Shown here piece after piece: positions 1 to 9,777 of a DNA stretch of 64,000 nucleotides (position 1 is its first letter; the number at the start of each line of letters is the position of its first letter). Both the position numbers and the translations under genes were made by a program. This DNA is from Oceanospirillum sanctuarii. GTDB taxonomy: Bacteria > Pseudomonadota > Gammaproteobacteria > Pseudomonadales > Halomonadaceae. The stretch is from NCBI RefSeq assembly GCF_002150805.1, contig NZ_MTBA01000003.1, positions 496,001 through 560,000 on the forward strand, given 5' to 3'. Under the pieces are notes generated by a model. It saw only the letters and a list, made by a program, of their open reading frames with translations. It did not search any database and was not told the origin of the DNA.

Positions 1-213
1 AGAACGGGGCAGCATGCCGTATTCCGCCGTTACCCAGCCCTGATTTTTACCGCGCAGAAAACGCGGTACAGAAGCATCAACCGATGCCGTGCAGATCACT
101 TTTGTATTACCAAATTCAACCAGCACAGAACCTTCTGCATGACAGGTATAGTTGCGGGTGATTTTCACCTCGCGCATCGCATCAGATGCACGTCCGCTCG
201 GACGAGAAACCAT
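1..213 (-). CDS. rph: RNase PH, 5' part (runs off the left edge)
   Basis: Phosphorolytic 3'-5' exoribonuclease that trims tRNA 3' ends. Only the first 71 codons are inside the window; the gene continues to the left. The N-terminus reads [20 protein letters not shown], then a segment with [12 protein letters not shown] and a [14 protein letters not shown] stretch, which is the classic RNase PH amino terminus. The start is the ATG whose complement lies at 211-213. It is divergent from yicC, the usual rph/yicC neighbour arrangement in gammaproteobacteria. Confidence 0.93.
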   Translation of the reverse strand, partial: MVSRPSGRASDAMREVKITRNYTCHAEGSVLVEFGNTKVICTASVDASVPRFLRGKNQGWVTAEYGMLPRS

Positions 214-613
214 AGAACACCTTTTCGTTTATTTAATCGGAAATCAAATGGGTTAAAACCGAAGAATTGTTTCGTCGCTTAGCGAATTTCACTTTTACAA
301 AGCTAAGCAAACCGTAGCAGGCCAGAAGCCTAAAATTGATGACGCTGATGCCTGCGGGCGTGACCAAACCGAAACAGGATCATCATCCTGACAGCACCAG
401 CGCTAAGATCAGATGTGCCAATTATACACGTTAAGCCTTCACCCGCAGTGACTTTCCCGCAACGGACAGCGGTTACCTCTGCTTCATTGTCCGAGCATGC
501 TAAACATTGACCCGCGCTTTCGCTAAACTAGCGCCAACATAAAAAGACTGAAGATGGTGCTGATCCCGTCCACACATCAGCCCAACCTCCTCAACATCCG
601 ACCGGAGCACACA
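214..613. other. Divergent intergenic region rph/yicC, no gene
   Basis: About 400 bp between the divergent rph and yicC genes, with no convincing ORF. It must hold both promoters, but I could not assign -35/-10 pairs with confidence. A short inverted repeat (CGCT-AAACT-AGCG, near 522-534) lies upstream of yicC, and an AT-rich stretch (about 225-300) lies upstream of rph. Confidence 0.5.
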
Positions 614-1477
614 ATGACTCACAGCATGACCGCCTTTACCCGTCAGGAAGAACAGCATCCCTGGGGCACTCTCAGCTGGGAGATCCGCTCGGTTAACCAA
701 CGCTTTCTGGAACCTCACTTCCGCCTGCCGGACACCCTGCGCGAGCTGGAACCTGCCATCCGTGACCTGCAGCGTAAAAGCCTGAACCGGGGCAAAGTGG
801 AATCCGTACTGCGCTTCCATCCGGCACAGGTCAGCGACAGCCTCAACATCGACGAACAGCTGGTGAAGCAGTTGGCCAGCGCCGCAGAAACCATCAGCAG
901 CCACCTGAGCAAACCGGGCTCTATCAACCCGCTGCAGATCATGCAGTGGCCGGGGGTACTGCAGAATGAAGAAGTCGACGCTGATCAGCTGAAAAAAGCC
1001 GCTCTTGAGCTGTACAAAAAGGGCCTGAAAGACCTGATCGCCATGCGCGCCCGAGAAGGGGAAGAACTGGCCAACCTGATCAACCAGCGACTGGACGGCA
1101 TCGACGCCATCGTCGTACAGGTACGCGCCGCACTACCGGGGATTCTGGAGCGCCAGCGCCAGCTGATTCTGGACAAGCTGGACAGCATCAAAGATGACCT
1201 TGATCCCGCCCGCCTTGAGCAGGAGATGGTTCTCGTCGCAAACAAAACCGACGTCGCCGAAGAACTCGACCGACTGGAAACCCACGTTAACGAAGTACGC
1301 CGCACCCTGAAAAAGAAAGAACCCGTCGGCCGTCGCCTCGACTTCCTGATGCAGGAACTGAACCGCGAAGCCAACACACTGGCGTCAAAATCCATCGTCA
1401 CCGAGACAACCCAGTGTGCCGTGGAGCTGAAAGTGTTGATTGAGCAGATGCGCGAGCAAATCCAGAATATCGAGTGA
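614..1477 (+). CDS. yicC: YicC-family endoribonuclease
   Basis: 287 aa, the same length as E. coli YicC, a family reported to have endoribonuclease activity linked to RNA turnover. The N-terminus MTHSMTAFTRQEEQHPWG matches the family pattern, followed by the conserved SVNQRFLE...LRELEPAIRD segment. The C-terminal domain (about 200-287) carries the conserved acidic/basic run DPARLEQEMVLVANKTDVAEE and LDFLMQELNREANTLASK. An upstream in-frame ATG at 554 would add 20 residues, but the ATG at 614 fits the family start and has GGAG about 8 bases upstream. A rho-independent terminator follows at once. In many relatives gmk is next; here a 4 kb insert intervenes. Confidence 0.93.
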   Translation: MTHSMTAFTRQEEQHPWGTLSWEIRSVNQRFLEPHFRLPDTLRELEPAIRDLQRKSLNRGKVESVLRFHPAQVSDSLNIDEQLVKQLASAAETISSHLSKPGSINPLQIMQWPGVLQNEEVDADQLKKAALELYKKGLKDLIAMRAREGEELANLINQRLDGIDAIVVQVRAALPGILERQRQLILDKLDSIKDDLDPARLEQEMVLVANKTDVAEELDRLETHVNEVRRTLKKKEPVGRRLDFLMQELNREANTLASKSIVTETTQCAVELKVLIEQMREQIQNIE

Positions 1478-1492
1478 TCTGAAAACCGAATC

Positions 1493-1517
1493 AAAAAGGA
1501 GCCGAATGGCTCCTTTT
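1493..1517 (+). terminator. Rho-independent terminator of yicC
   Basis: AAAAGGAGCC-GAAT-GGCTCCTTTT perfect hairpin ending in a T run, 15 bases after the yicC stop. It separates yicC from the downstream accessory genes. Confidence 0.85.
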
Positions 1518-1603
1518 CAAATTACCTTCCCTCAAAACCTCTGGATAATACATATCATCCTGGCAATACTCAGCCTATCAACCCATTGGCTAGGTAATCT
1601 GCA

Positions 1604-1816
1604 ATGAATCTAGTGCTAGAGTATCTGTACCGCGATGCCAGCAATAACAAAAACTGGCAGGCCGTTAATTTTTCAAACACGCTACAGCAGCCGGTTTCCG
1701 TCATTGAGGAACAGATCAGAGCATATCTAATCGACGGAGTTTATTTCGTTGCCGAGCAGCTTGATCAACCTACAGCCTATTTTGACAATCATGACCCAGA
1801 ACTAGACCACAACTGA
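1604..1816 (+). CDS. Small hypothetical protein, probably truncated by an in-frame TGA
   Basis: 70 aa as read (MNLVLEYLYRDASNNKNW... to ...DPELDHN). No domain assigned. The stop at 1814-1816 is TGA, and the same frame stays open for another 33 codons to a TAA at 1916-1918. If the TGA were TGG the junction would read ELDHNWHEYSEI. From memory, small hypothetical proteins beginning like this one carry an LDHxWHEF-like motif near this point, so I suspect a Trp-to-stop change (or a base error) in a gene of about 104 aa. The gene is more AT-rich than its neighbours and lies just before an HNH nuclease gene. Expression and function are unknown. Confidence 0.55.
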   Translation: MNLVLEYLYRDASNNKNWQAVNFSNTLQQPVSVIEEQIRAYLIDGVYFVAEQLDQPTAYFDNHDPELDHN

Positions 1817-1940
1817 CATGAATACTCAGAGATTAAAACTACAGATGAGTCCGTGACAGACAGTTCTAAACGGGATATCAGTGACTTCTTGCAGCAACTA
1901 AAACTACTGTCTCACTAACAAGTTTAACCAAGGACGAACC

Positions 1941-2693
1941 ATGGCTCGCCGAAATTGGACTAAGGAAGAGCTTTATATCGCCCTTCGCATCTACTGTGAA
2001 CTGCCCTTCGGGCAGTTCCATCAGCATCAACCCCGTATTATCGAAGTTGCTAAGAAGCTTGGACGCACTCCTTCTGCATTGGCGATGAAACTGTGCAATA
2101 TCGCAAGTCTTGATCCAGATATCCGAGATTCTGGGCGAAGCGGTTTGAAAAGCGCATCTGCGCTAGATCGTGAAGTTTGGCAGGAAGTCAGCGGTGACTG
2201 GGAAGCTTTTCTGGATCAGAGCGAGCAACTTTTAGAACAGCAGCAGATAGCACCGCCAGTACCTGATCTCGACGAAAAAGACACCGGCGAATATACGATC
2301 ACCACGAAGGGAAGAAGAAACCAGAGTTTCTTTAGGAAATCTGTGTTGAGTGCGTACGATCACAAATGCTGCATCACCGGCATTGATAACACCACCTTCT
2401 TGGTCGCTAGCCATATCATCCCTTGGCGGAATACAGATCACCAAAATCGAAGACTTGATCCCAAGAACGGGCTTTCTTTATCAAGCATCCATGACCGCGC
2501 CTTTGATCAGGGGCTTTTGACGCTTAATGAGCACCGTGAAGTTGTTTTATCGCCAAAGCTGCTCAAGCTCGATGCTCAATTTGCCCGTGACAGCTTTGAT
2601 GCCTTTGCTGGTCAGCAAATTCTGATGCCGAATAAACTAGCTCCATGCGCTGAAGCATTGGCATTTCACAGGACTGAAATCTTCCAGCCCTGA
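1941..2693 (+). CDS. HNH endonuclease with N-terminal DNA-binding-like region
   Basis: 250 aa. The N-terminal part (1-60: RRNWTKEELYIALRIYCELP and later GRTPSALAMKLCNIASLDP) looks helical and DNA-binding, as in a known class of bacterial putative restriction nucleases. The C-terminal HNH_2-type domain (about 138-200) shows CCITG at 143-147, ASHIIPW around His158, NGLSLSSIHDRAFDQG with Asn176 and His184, a complete HNH core. Start ATG at 1941 with AAGGA upstream. It sits alone, without an obvious methylase, between yicC and an AraC-type gene, in sequence more AT-rich than the flanks. A defence or mobile role is possible but inferred only. Confidence 0.85.
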   Translation: MARRNWTKEELYIALRIYCELPFGQFHQHQPRIIEVAKKLGRTPSALAMKLCNIASLDPDIRDSGRSGLKSASALDREVWQEVSGDWEAFLDQSEQLLEQQQIAPPVPDLDEKDTGEYTITTKGRRNQSFFRKSVLSAYDHKCCITGIDNTTFLVASHIIPWRNTDHQNRRLDPKNGLSLSSIHDRAFDQGLLTLNEHREVVLSPKLLKLDAQFARDSFDAFAGQQILMPNKLAPCAEALAFHRTEIFQP

Positions 2694-2709
2694 TCCTGCA
2701 TCAACGCCC

Positions 2710-3579
2710 TCACACAATCGGCAGATAAATATCCGTTATCAGTTCGTGCTCATCCACTTCCGGGAAGAAGTTGTGGTAGTGGAAGTAGCAGGGACTGTCA
2801 CGGAGTTCTTCGCCGCTTTCCGGTAACCATTGCCCGTACAGGTAATAGACTTTGGCATCCAGCCCTTCGTGGGGGCCGTGGTGGCGCACTACCGCGCAGC
2901 GGCCTGCGGCCATGGTTTTGTTGATGATGCCAAAGGTATTTTCCGGAACCGATTGCGGGACTTCTCCGGCTATATCAAAGCGGAAATCCTCCGGTGCGGT
3001 ATTTTTCGGGTCGCACAGAATGATGCCGAAGGTTTTGCAGCTGGCGATGGGGGAGTAGCCGGTTTCGATACGCCATTGGCGAAACTTTCCGGCGGAGGCC
3101 ATCACCGTTTCCATGGGGCCTTTGTGTTCCAGTACGGCGATCTGTATTTCGGGTTGGGTCACGATATTAACGTCCACAGATGTCTCCTGTTGATGTTCTG
3201 GTGTCGGATTTTGGTAGTGGCGGTTCCAGAGCATCCAATCGGCCTGATGGCGAAATTCGCTGGGAGACTGAGCAAAACCCCGTCTGAAGGCACGGGTAAA
3301 GGATTCCGGGCGCTCAAAGCGGGCATCAAAGGCGATATCGGTTATGGTGCGATCCGGCTGAAAGGCCAGCTGGTAGGCGGCCCGTTTCAGTCGCAGTTGC
3401 TGCACAAAGCGGGTGACGCTCATGCCCATAAACTGGCTGAACTGGCGGTGAAAGTGGTAGCGGGAAAAGTGCGCTACCTGACTCAGCTCGTCCAGAGTCA
3501 GATCACGATCCAGATGCTGGTAGATGTAATCACATACCGCCAACATACGTTGCTGATAGCGCTGTTTTGCCTGATTCAC
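2710..3579 (-). CDS. AraC-family regulator with GyrI-like effector domain
   Basis: 289 aa. Residues about 10-115 form the two helix-turn-helix AraC DNA-binding domain (LTLDELSQVAHFSRYHFHRQF, then ITDIAFDARFERPESFTRAFRR, a typical second HTH). A linker leads to a GyrI-like/SOUL-fold ligand domain (about 135-289; VAVLEHKGPME-type strand, ending DIYLPI). This layout is that of the Rob/SoxS-like transcription factors with C-terminal small-molecule-binding domains. Start is GTG (complement of 3577-3579) with AGGGGA just upstream. It converges with the HNH gene (16 bp gap). Ligand and targets cannot be read from sequence. Confidence 0.9.
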   Translation of the reverse strand: MNQAKQRYQQRMLAVCDYIYQHLDRDLTLDELSQVAHFSRYHFHRQFSQFMGMSVTRFVQQLRLKRAAYQLAFQPDRTITDIAFDARFERPESFTRAFRRGFAQSPSEFRHQADWMLWNRHYQNPTPEHQQETSVDVNIVTQPEIQIAVLEHKGPMETVMASAGKFRQWRIETGYSPIASCKTFGIILCDPKNTAPEDFRFDIAGEVPQSVPENTFGIINKTMAAGRCAVVRHHGPHEGLDAKVYYLYGQWLPESGEELRDSPCYFHYHNFFPEVDEHELITDIYLPIV

Positions 3580-3883
3580 TCAGTCCCCTGATATCTTGTC
3601 TGATGATGTTTACTGTCGGCTAAAAGCCTGATTTCTGCGGAAGGAACCACCTTCTGACGCCAGTATGCGATGAGACGGCATCGACAACCTGACCCATCTT
3701 GCGCTTTATCGATGACCAAATATAAAACCAGTAAAAACCCTCGGTGTAACTCCCGCAATATCTGGCATACTTATCAGACAGATACTTCTTAATTAGCCGC
3801 CTCTGCTATCCTCACAGGCAGGCTTTCGGCATCGCGTAAACAGCGCTTAGTGCCTCGGGTTATTTACAGAACGGAACTCTGCC
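3580..3883. other. Divergent intergenic region, no gene
   Basis: 304 bp between the AraC-type gene and the diguanylate cyclase gene, which diverge from it. No ORF of convincing quality. I looked for a cyclic-di-GMP riboswitch ahead of the cyclase and did not recognise one. Confidence 0.45.
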
Positions 3884-5635
3884 ATGGCGGGATTAGTAAG
3901 AGCCTTCGTCTTTATCCTTTTCTTTACCACTTACCTCGTTTCGACTCCGCAGGCTCTGGCATCGAATCATACGGTGCTGGTGGATAGCGACAGTGTCAAC
4001 CTGACCCATTTTCAGATGGGTTACTTTGTTGATCACTCCGGTTCCATGAGCTTTAAAGAGGTCCGTCAGCAGGATTTCACGGATTCCACCAACAAACTCT
4101 CTCTGGGTACCGGAGCAAAAACGACCTGGTCGAAAATTCAGATCAAAAACCTCACCGATCAGCCCCGTCGCCTGTTTCTGCACCATCCCTATGCCTATCA
4201 CAACCGGCAGGTAGATTTTTATGAACAGGTCGGTGATGGCTTTAAACGCCAGTTTCTGAACCTTGATCAGGCAGACAAAAGTCCGCTGATGTATCGCGGC
4301 AGTGCGATTTTTGAGTTTCCGCTGGCTCCGGGGGAAACCAAGGAGCTGTACGTTAACAGCGTCTCTTTTTCTCACCAGTGGTTCAGCCTGCTGATACTGG
4401 ATGAAGATCAATCCCGCCGCGCTCTTTTAGGCATCGGCGCGCACAACGATATCGCGCTGATGGTGGGCATCTTACTGGCGCTGGTAATCTATAACTTTCT
4501 GCTCTATTTCTCCTCCAACAAAAAAGAGAATATCTACTACTCCCTGTATCTGATTTCCGGGTGCGTGTGGGTTGCACTCTCTTACGGTTTGTTTGCCAGC
4601 CTGTTTGATATTTATGGGGCCCGAACCCTGAGCATGCACCTGACGCTGATCTCGATGCCGATCTTTCTGATCCTCTTTATGATGGATATTTTCCAGACCG
4701 GAAAACGCTTCAGAACCGAACACAAATTCCTGCAGTTTATTCTGCTGCTACTGGCGATCGATTTTACCTACGGCTTGTTCGATATAGTTGGTGCTCTGAA
4801 ATACGCCAGCTCGCTTGCTGCGCTGATGATGCTGGTAACAATATCGGTCAGCATCTCTCTGGTAAGAAAGGGCGATCCGCTGGCGAAATATTTTCTCATC
4901 GGTCACAGCCTCTTTGTGCTGTTCAGCGGTGTGGCCGTGCTCTTCTATAAGGGGATCATCAGCTTTAACTACATCAGCAGCCACGGTGTCGGCATCGGTA
5001 TCATGCTGGAGTCGCTGATGCTGGCCTTCATCATCTCCTACCGCATCAAGATGCTGGAAGATATCAAAGCCTCGCAGGATGAACTCAAGCTGCTGGCAGT
5101 GACCGATCCTCTGACCCGCCTGTACAACCGCCGCTATTTCTATACCGAAGCCAACTACCAACTGGAACAGGCGAAAGACAATCACAGCCCCTTGTCACTA
5201 CTGATTCTGGATATCGATAAGTTTAAAAATATTAACGACAGTTTCGGCCATCAGGTGGGTGATAGCGTGATTGTCGCCCTGTCAGACCTGCTTCGGTTGC
5301 ACAGCAGGGAAGGGGATCTGATCGCCCGTTTCGGTGGCGAAGAGTTTGTCATCCTGCTACCTCAGACCTCTCTGCCAGCTGCTGAAAACATGGCGGAGAA
5401 AATCCGGCGTTCCGTTGAGAATTCCTGCCTTGATCAGCCGGAAGGGGAGCCGCTGAATTTCACGGTCAGCATTGGTGGCGTTGCCATCGATACCCAGCGG
5501 GAAACCATCGACAGTGCGCTCAATCTGGCGGATATCGCCCTGTATAAAGCCAAACATTCCGGCCGGAACTGCGTACGCTTTTCCAATGTTCAGCCGGAGC
5601 CTGCTCTCAATCAGGCTTTAACTGCCGGTAAATAA
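3884..5635 (+). CDS. Membrane diguanylate cyclase (7TMR-DISM + GGDEF)
   Basis: 583 aa. A signal peptide (1-27, ending PQALAS) leads to a periplasmic DISM-type beta-sandwich sensor (about 30-175), then seven hydrophobic segments (about 185-395), then a GGDEF domain (about 405-570). The active-site loop is GGEEF at 484-488, preceded by DIDKFKNINDSFGH, so diguanylate cyclase activity is likely. An RxxD inhibitory I-site (R475-D478) sits five residues before GGEEF, suggesting product inhibition. The DISM region often senses extracellular ligands, but the ligand here is unknown. The gene stands alone upstream of gmk. Confidence 0.92.
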   Translation: MAGLVRAFVFILFFTTYLVSTPQALASNHTVLVDSDSVNLTHFQMGYFVDHSGSMSFKEVRQQDFTDSTNKLSLGTGAKTTWSKIQIKNLTDQPRRLFLHHPYAYHNRQVDFYEQVGDGFKRQFLNLDQADKSPLMYRGSAIFEFPLAPGETKELYVNSVSFSHQWFSLLILDEDQSRRALLGIGAHNDIALMVGILLALVIYNFLLYFSSNKKENIYYSLYLISGCVWVALSYGLFASLFDIYGARTLSMHLTLISMPIFLILFMMDIFQTGKRFRTEHKFLQFILLLLAIDFTYGLFDIVGALKYASSLAALMMLVTISVSISLVRKGDPLAKYFLIGHSLFVLFSGVAVLFYKGIISFNYISSHGVGIGIMLESLMLAFIISYRIKMLEDIKASQDELKLLAVTDPLTRLYNRRYFYTEANYQLEQAKDNHSPLSLLILDIDKFKNINDSFGHQVGDSVIVALSDLLRLHSREGDLIARFGGEEFVILLPQTSLPAAENMAEKIRRSVENSCLDQPEGEPLNFTVSIGGVAIDTQRETIDSALNLADIALYKAKHSGRNCVRFSNVQPEPALNQALTAGK

Positions 5636-5768
5636 ACTGGCGAAAGACAGCAGACTCAAAAGCACACCATTGCACATTTTTTCCTGACGCAGCCTTTCCT
5701 AACCTGCCGCCAAGGTCGCATCTGGCGTGCAATACCGATAAAATCCACGTTCAGAATACAGGCTTTAG

Positions 5769-6431
<663 letters not shown>

Positions 6432-6434
6432 AAG

Positions 6435-6449
6435 CCCGCCGTTTGCGGG
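6435..6449 (+). terminator. Short hairpin after gmk
   Basis: CCCGC-CGTTT-GCGGG directly after the gmk stop codon, with no real T run (ATTAAGTT). A weak terminator or a processing hairpin between gmk and rpoZ. Confidence 0.4.
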
Positions 6450-6544
6450 ATTAAGTTGTCGTTGATCTCTTGTCAGAGAAAGCCGTAATTCAGTAAACTG
6501 GGCGATTCTCTGCTGGTTGTAATTTTTTAATTTGGGGATACCAA

Positions 6545-6787
6545 ATGGCTCGCGTCACTGTTGAAGATTGTTTAGAAAACGTAGAAAACCGCTTTGAACT
6601 GGTAATGGTTGCCAGCAAACGTGCTCACCAGCTGAGCACTGGTGGTAAAGATCCTATGCTGGCATGGGAAAACGACAAGCCAACGGTTATGGCGCTGCGC
6701 GAAATTGCAGAAGGTCACGTAACCAGCAAGCTGCTGCGTGATCCTGAAGCGATCGGTCGTGAATTCCAGGGTGACGACGAGGAGTAA
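6545..6787 (+). CDS. rpoZ: RNA polymerase omega subunit
   Basis: 80 aa. [30 protein letters not shown] and the [15 protein letters not shown] segment are diagnostic of omega, the small subunit that helps fold beta' and forms part of one ppGpp site. Start ATG at 6545, GGGGAT just upstream. Lies between gmk and spoT. It is slightly shorter than the 91-aa E. coli protein, as in other marine gammaproteobacteria. Confidence 0.96.
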   Translation: MARVTVEDCLENVENRFELVMVASKRAHQLSTGGKDPMLAWENDKPTVMALREIAEGHVTSKLLRDPEAIGREFQGDDEE

Positions 6788-6862
6788 GTCGCCTATGTTG
6801 GCACAGATTAAACCCGTTTTTTCCGGCAGCTTTTCAGACAAATCAGTTTAAGGAGCTGCACT

Positions 6863-9001
6863 GTGTCAACCATTGAAGACTTAGTGGACCGCCTGCGTGG
6901 CTACCTGAAGCCTGAAGAGATTCAGCAGGTTCGCCGGGCTTATTATTTTGCCGAGCAGGCCCACGATGGCCAGCGCCGCCGCAGCGGTGAGCACTATGTG
7001 ACTCACCCGCTGGCGGTTGCCACCATTCTTGCCAATATGCACATGGATCATCAGAGCCTGATGGCCGCCATGCTGCACGATGTGATTGAAGATACCCCGG
7101 TCACCAAAGACGCCCTTGCCAAACAGTTCGGTGAAACCGTCGCTGATCTGGTGGATGGTGTGTCCAAGCTGACACAGATTCACTTCGAGGATAAAGCCCT
7201 CGCCCAGGCGGAAAACTTCCAGAAGATGGCTCTGGCCATGGCGAAGGATATCCGCGTGATTCTGGTGAAACTGGCGGATCGTCTGCACAATATGCGAACT
7301 CTGGGTGCGCTGCGTCCGGATAAGAAACGCCGCATCGCCCGTGAAACCCTTGATATTTACTCGCCGATTGCTGCCCGTCTGGGTATCAATACCATACGAA
7401 CCGAGCTGGAAGAGCTGGGCTTCGAAGGTATGCACCCGATGCGCTATGAGCGCCTGAAACGTGCGGTACAGAGTGTTCGTGGTAACCGTAAACAGGTGAT
7501 CCGCGAGATTCAGAACGCGCTGCAGACCTGTATCGACGAAGAGGAGCTGGGCGGCAAGGTCTTTGGCCGTGAAAAACACCTGCTCAGCCTGTATCGTAAG
7601 ATGCGCGCCCGCCGTAAGTCCTTCTCAGAAGTGATGGATGTTTACGGTTTCCGTATCGTCACCGACAAAGTGGATACCTGCTACCGAATTCTGGGTGCGA
7701 TTCACAATCTGTACAAACCGGTTCCCGGTCGCTTCAAAGACTATATCGCTATTCCCAAAGCCAACGGCTATCAGTCGCTGCACACCTCTCTGATCGGCAT
7801 GAACGGTATTCCGATCGAAGTTCAGATCCGTACCCGCGAGATGGAGTCGATGGCCAATAACGGCATCGCTGCTCATTGGCTGTACAAATCAGAGCAGGAA
7901 GAGAGCGCAAAAGGCATGACAGGAGCCAGTCATGCCCGTGCCCGCCAGTGGGTTAAAGGTCTGCTGGAGATGCAGCAACGAGCCGGTAACTCGTTAGAGT
8001 TTATTGAACACGTGAAGATGGATCTCTTCCCGGATGAGGTTTACGTGTTCACGCCGAAAGGCGACATTATGGAACTGCCATCCGGTGCAACTGCTGTAGA
8101 CTTTGCCTACGCGGTGCATACTGATGTGGGTAACTCCTGTGTGGCAGCCCGTATCAACCGTCGTCTGTCGCCGCTGAGCGCCCATCTGGAAAGCGGTCAG
8201 TCGGTAGAAATTATTACTGCGCCAAGCGCCCGACCCAATCTGGCCTGGCTGAGCTTTGTGGCTACCGCCAAAGCCCGAAGCGCGATCCGTCACTACCTGA
8301 AGAACCAGCAACGTGCGGAATCCGTCTCTCTGGGTAAACGCCTGCTGAACAAGGCGCTGGATGCCTTCGATAAGCAATATGACGATATTCCGAAGAGCCA
8401 GATTGAAGCCCTGCTGAAAGAGTTCCAGTACGAAACCGAACAGGATCTGCTGGATGCTATCGGTCTGGGTAACCGCATGGCCTTTGGTGTTGCCCGTGCC
8501 TTAATTGGTCAGGAAGGTAACTCAGCCGAGCAGGACCCGACTCCGGCATCCACCAACAACAAGCTGGCGATCAGTGGCACCGAGGGCATGGTCACCTCTT
8601 ACGCCCGTTGCTGCCATCCGATTCCGGGCGATCCGGTACTGGGTCATATCAGCAGTGGTCGCGGTATCGTGATTCACATGGATACCTGCCGCAACATCGC
8701 GGATATCCGTGATGACAGCAACCGTTGCGTGCCGATGGACTGGTCAGAAGGTGTCACTGGCGACTTCACTGTGGTGATTCGCGTTGAAGCAGAACATCAG
8801 AAAGGCTTTATTGCCTCTCTGGCCGCCCTGATCACAGAGGCGGACGCCAATATCGAAAAGATCACCACGGAAGAGCGGGATGCCCGTCTGACCATGGTGA
8901 ATATCGAAATGGGCATCACCAACCGGGTGCATCTGGCGAAAGTGATGCGCCGTATCCGGAAGCTGACCAACGTCAACCGCATCACCCGCGCACGGCGTTA
9001 A
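6863..9001 (+). CDS. spoT: Bifunctional (p)ppGpp synthetase/hydrolase SpoT
   Basis: 712 aa. Order: HD hydrolase domain (about 25-180; H48, HD at 72-73 within LHDVIEDT), RelA/SpoT synthetase domain (about 235-350; GRFKDYIAIPKANGYQSLHT and EVQIRTREM), TGS domain (about 393-455; VFTPKGDIMELPSGATAVDFAYAVHT), conserved-Cys region with YARCCHPIPGDP, and C-terminal ACT domain (about 635-710). An intact HD motif suggests hydrolase activity; whether the synthetase is strong cannot be told. Start is GTG at 6863 with AAGGAG 7 bases upstream. Probably co-transcribed with rpoZ. Confidence 0.96.
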   Translation: MSTIEDLVDRLRGYLKPEEIQQVRRAYYFAEQAHDGQRRRSGEHYVTHPLAVATILANMHMDHQSLMAAMLHDVIEDTPVTKDALAKQFGETVADLVDGVSKLTQIHFEDKALAQAENFQKMALAMAKDIRVILVKLADRLHNMRTLGALRPDKKRRIARETLDIYSPIAARLGINTIRTELEELGFEGMHPMRYERLKRAVQSVRGNRKQVIREIQNALQTCIDEEELGGKVFGREKHLLSLYRKMRARRKSFSEVMDVYGFRIVTDKVDTCYRILGAIHNLYKPVPGRFKDYIAIPKANGYQSLHTSLIGMNGIPIEVQIRTREMESMANNGIAAHWLYKSEQEESAKGMTGASHARARQWVKGLLEMQQRAGNSLEFIEHVKMDLFPDEVYVFTPKGDIMELPSGATAVDFAYAVHTDVGNSCVAARINRRLSPLSAHLESGQSVEIITAPSARPNLAWLSFVATAKARSAIRHYLKNQQRAESVSLGKRLLNKALDAFDKQYDDIPKSQIEALLKEFQYETEQDLLDAIGLGNRMAFGVARALIGQEGNSAEQDPTPASTNNKLAISGTEGMVTSYARCCHPIPGDPVLGHISSGRGIVIHMDTCRNIADIRDDSNRCVPMDWSEGVTGDFTVVIRVEAEHQKGFIASLAALITEADANIEKITTEERDARLTMVNIEMGITNRVHLAKVMRRIRKLTNVNRITRARR

Positions 9002-9028
9002 GCGACAACCTGATTCTTCACTTTCCCC

Positions 9029-9057
9029 AAACAGCAGATCCTCGTGATCTGCTGTTT
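9029..9057 (+). terminator. Hairpin between spoT and ridA
   Basis: AAACAGCAGATC-CTCGT-GATCTGCTGTTT, a perfect 12-bp stem shortly after the spoT stop. Only a broken T run follows, so it may be a partial terminator or an mRNA-stabilising stem that lowers read-through into ridA. Confidence 0.6.
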
Positions 9058-9131
9058 CGGTTTCTGAAGCAGCAATTTGTACAGAAACCATGAAAAGATA
9101 AGCGTAAAGCAATAAGAAACGGAGAAATGCA

Positions 9132-9518
9132 ATGAGCAATAAAGGCGTAATTCATACTGATAAAGCACCAGCAGCAATCGGCACTTACTCTCAGGCGGTT
9201 AAAGCGGGTGATACCGTTTACCTGTCCGGCCAGATTCCGCTGGTTCCTGAAACCATGGAAATCATCTCTGATGATTTTGCTGAGCAAACTGAACAGGTGT
9301 TCAAAAACATCTCTGCCGTGGTTGAAGCAGCCGGTGGCAAACTGTCTGATGTGGTTAAACTGAATATCTATCTGACGGATCTATCCAACTTCGCTACCGT
9401 TAACGAAGTGATGGGCCGCTTCTTCAAGCAGCCTTACCCGGCTCGTGCTGCGGTAGGTATTAAGGAGCTGCCGAAAGGCTCTCTGGTAGAGATCGAAGGG
9501 ATTGTTGTGCTTTCCTGA
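9132..9518 (+). CDS. ridA: RidA enamine/imine deaminase
   Basis: 128 aa, full length for RidA (YjgF/YER057c/UK114). It hydrolyses reactive enamine/imine intermediates such as 2-aminoacrylate in the cytosol. [23 protein letters not shown], the catalytic Arg105 in PARAAVGI and Glu120 in LVEIEGIVV are all present. Downstream of spoT, as in E. coli relatives where yjgF-like genes follow spoT. Ends before a strong terminator. Confidence 0.95.
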   Translation: MSNKGVIHTDKAPAAIGTYSQAVKAGDTVYLSGQIPLVPETMEIISDDFAEQTEQVFKNISAVVEAAGGKLSDVVKLNIYLTDLSNFATVNEVMGRFFKQPYPARAAVGIKELPKGSLVEIEGIVVLS

Positions 9519-9584
9519 TTCAGCGGTTCGTAGCGTAAACCGGATAACGAATTACGCTGCGAAATGAATCGAGGACGCATCTAC

Positions 9585-9625
9585 AAAAAAATGGCCGCAT
9601 TCTTTCAGATTGCGGCCATTTTTTT
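9585..9625 (+). terminator. Strong rho-independent terminator of ridA
   Basis: A7-TGGCCGCA, 11-base loop, TGCGGCCA-T7; GC-rich stem with A and T runs on both sides, so it could work in both directions. Ends the gmk-rpoZ-spoT-ridA block. Confidence 0.9.
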
Positions 9626-9777
9626 AGTTTCAGTGCCCGATCACGCCGGTTCCCGTTTAAAATAACAGCAAGCCTTGGCAAACAGCTTTGGTGTGATAAC
9701 GTCTTACCATCAGCTGAAGCTAAGCCTTACTCTTACTATTGCCCTAATCCTACTAATAACAAAACCGGGGGTGTTCA

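Noticed and set aside
1814-1816. TGA as selenocysteine codon
   Set aside because: No SECIS-like hairpin recognised just after it; nonsense mutation or base error is simpler.
3580-3883. Cyclic-di-GMP riboswitch before the cyclase gene
   Set aside because: The conserved GEMM core bases could not be found.
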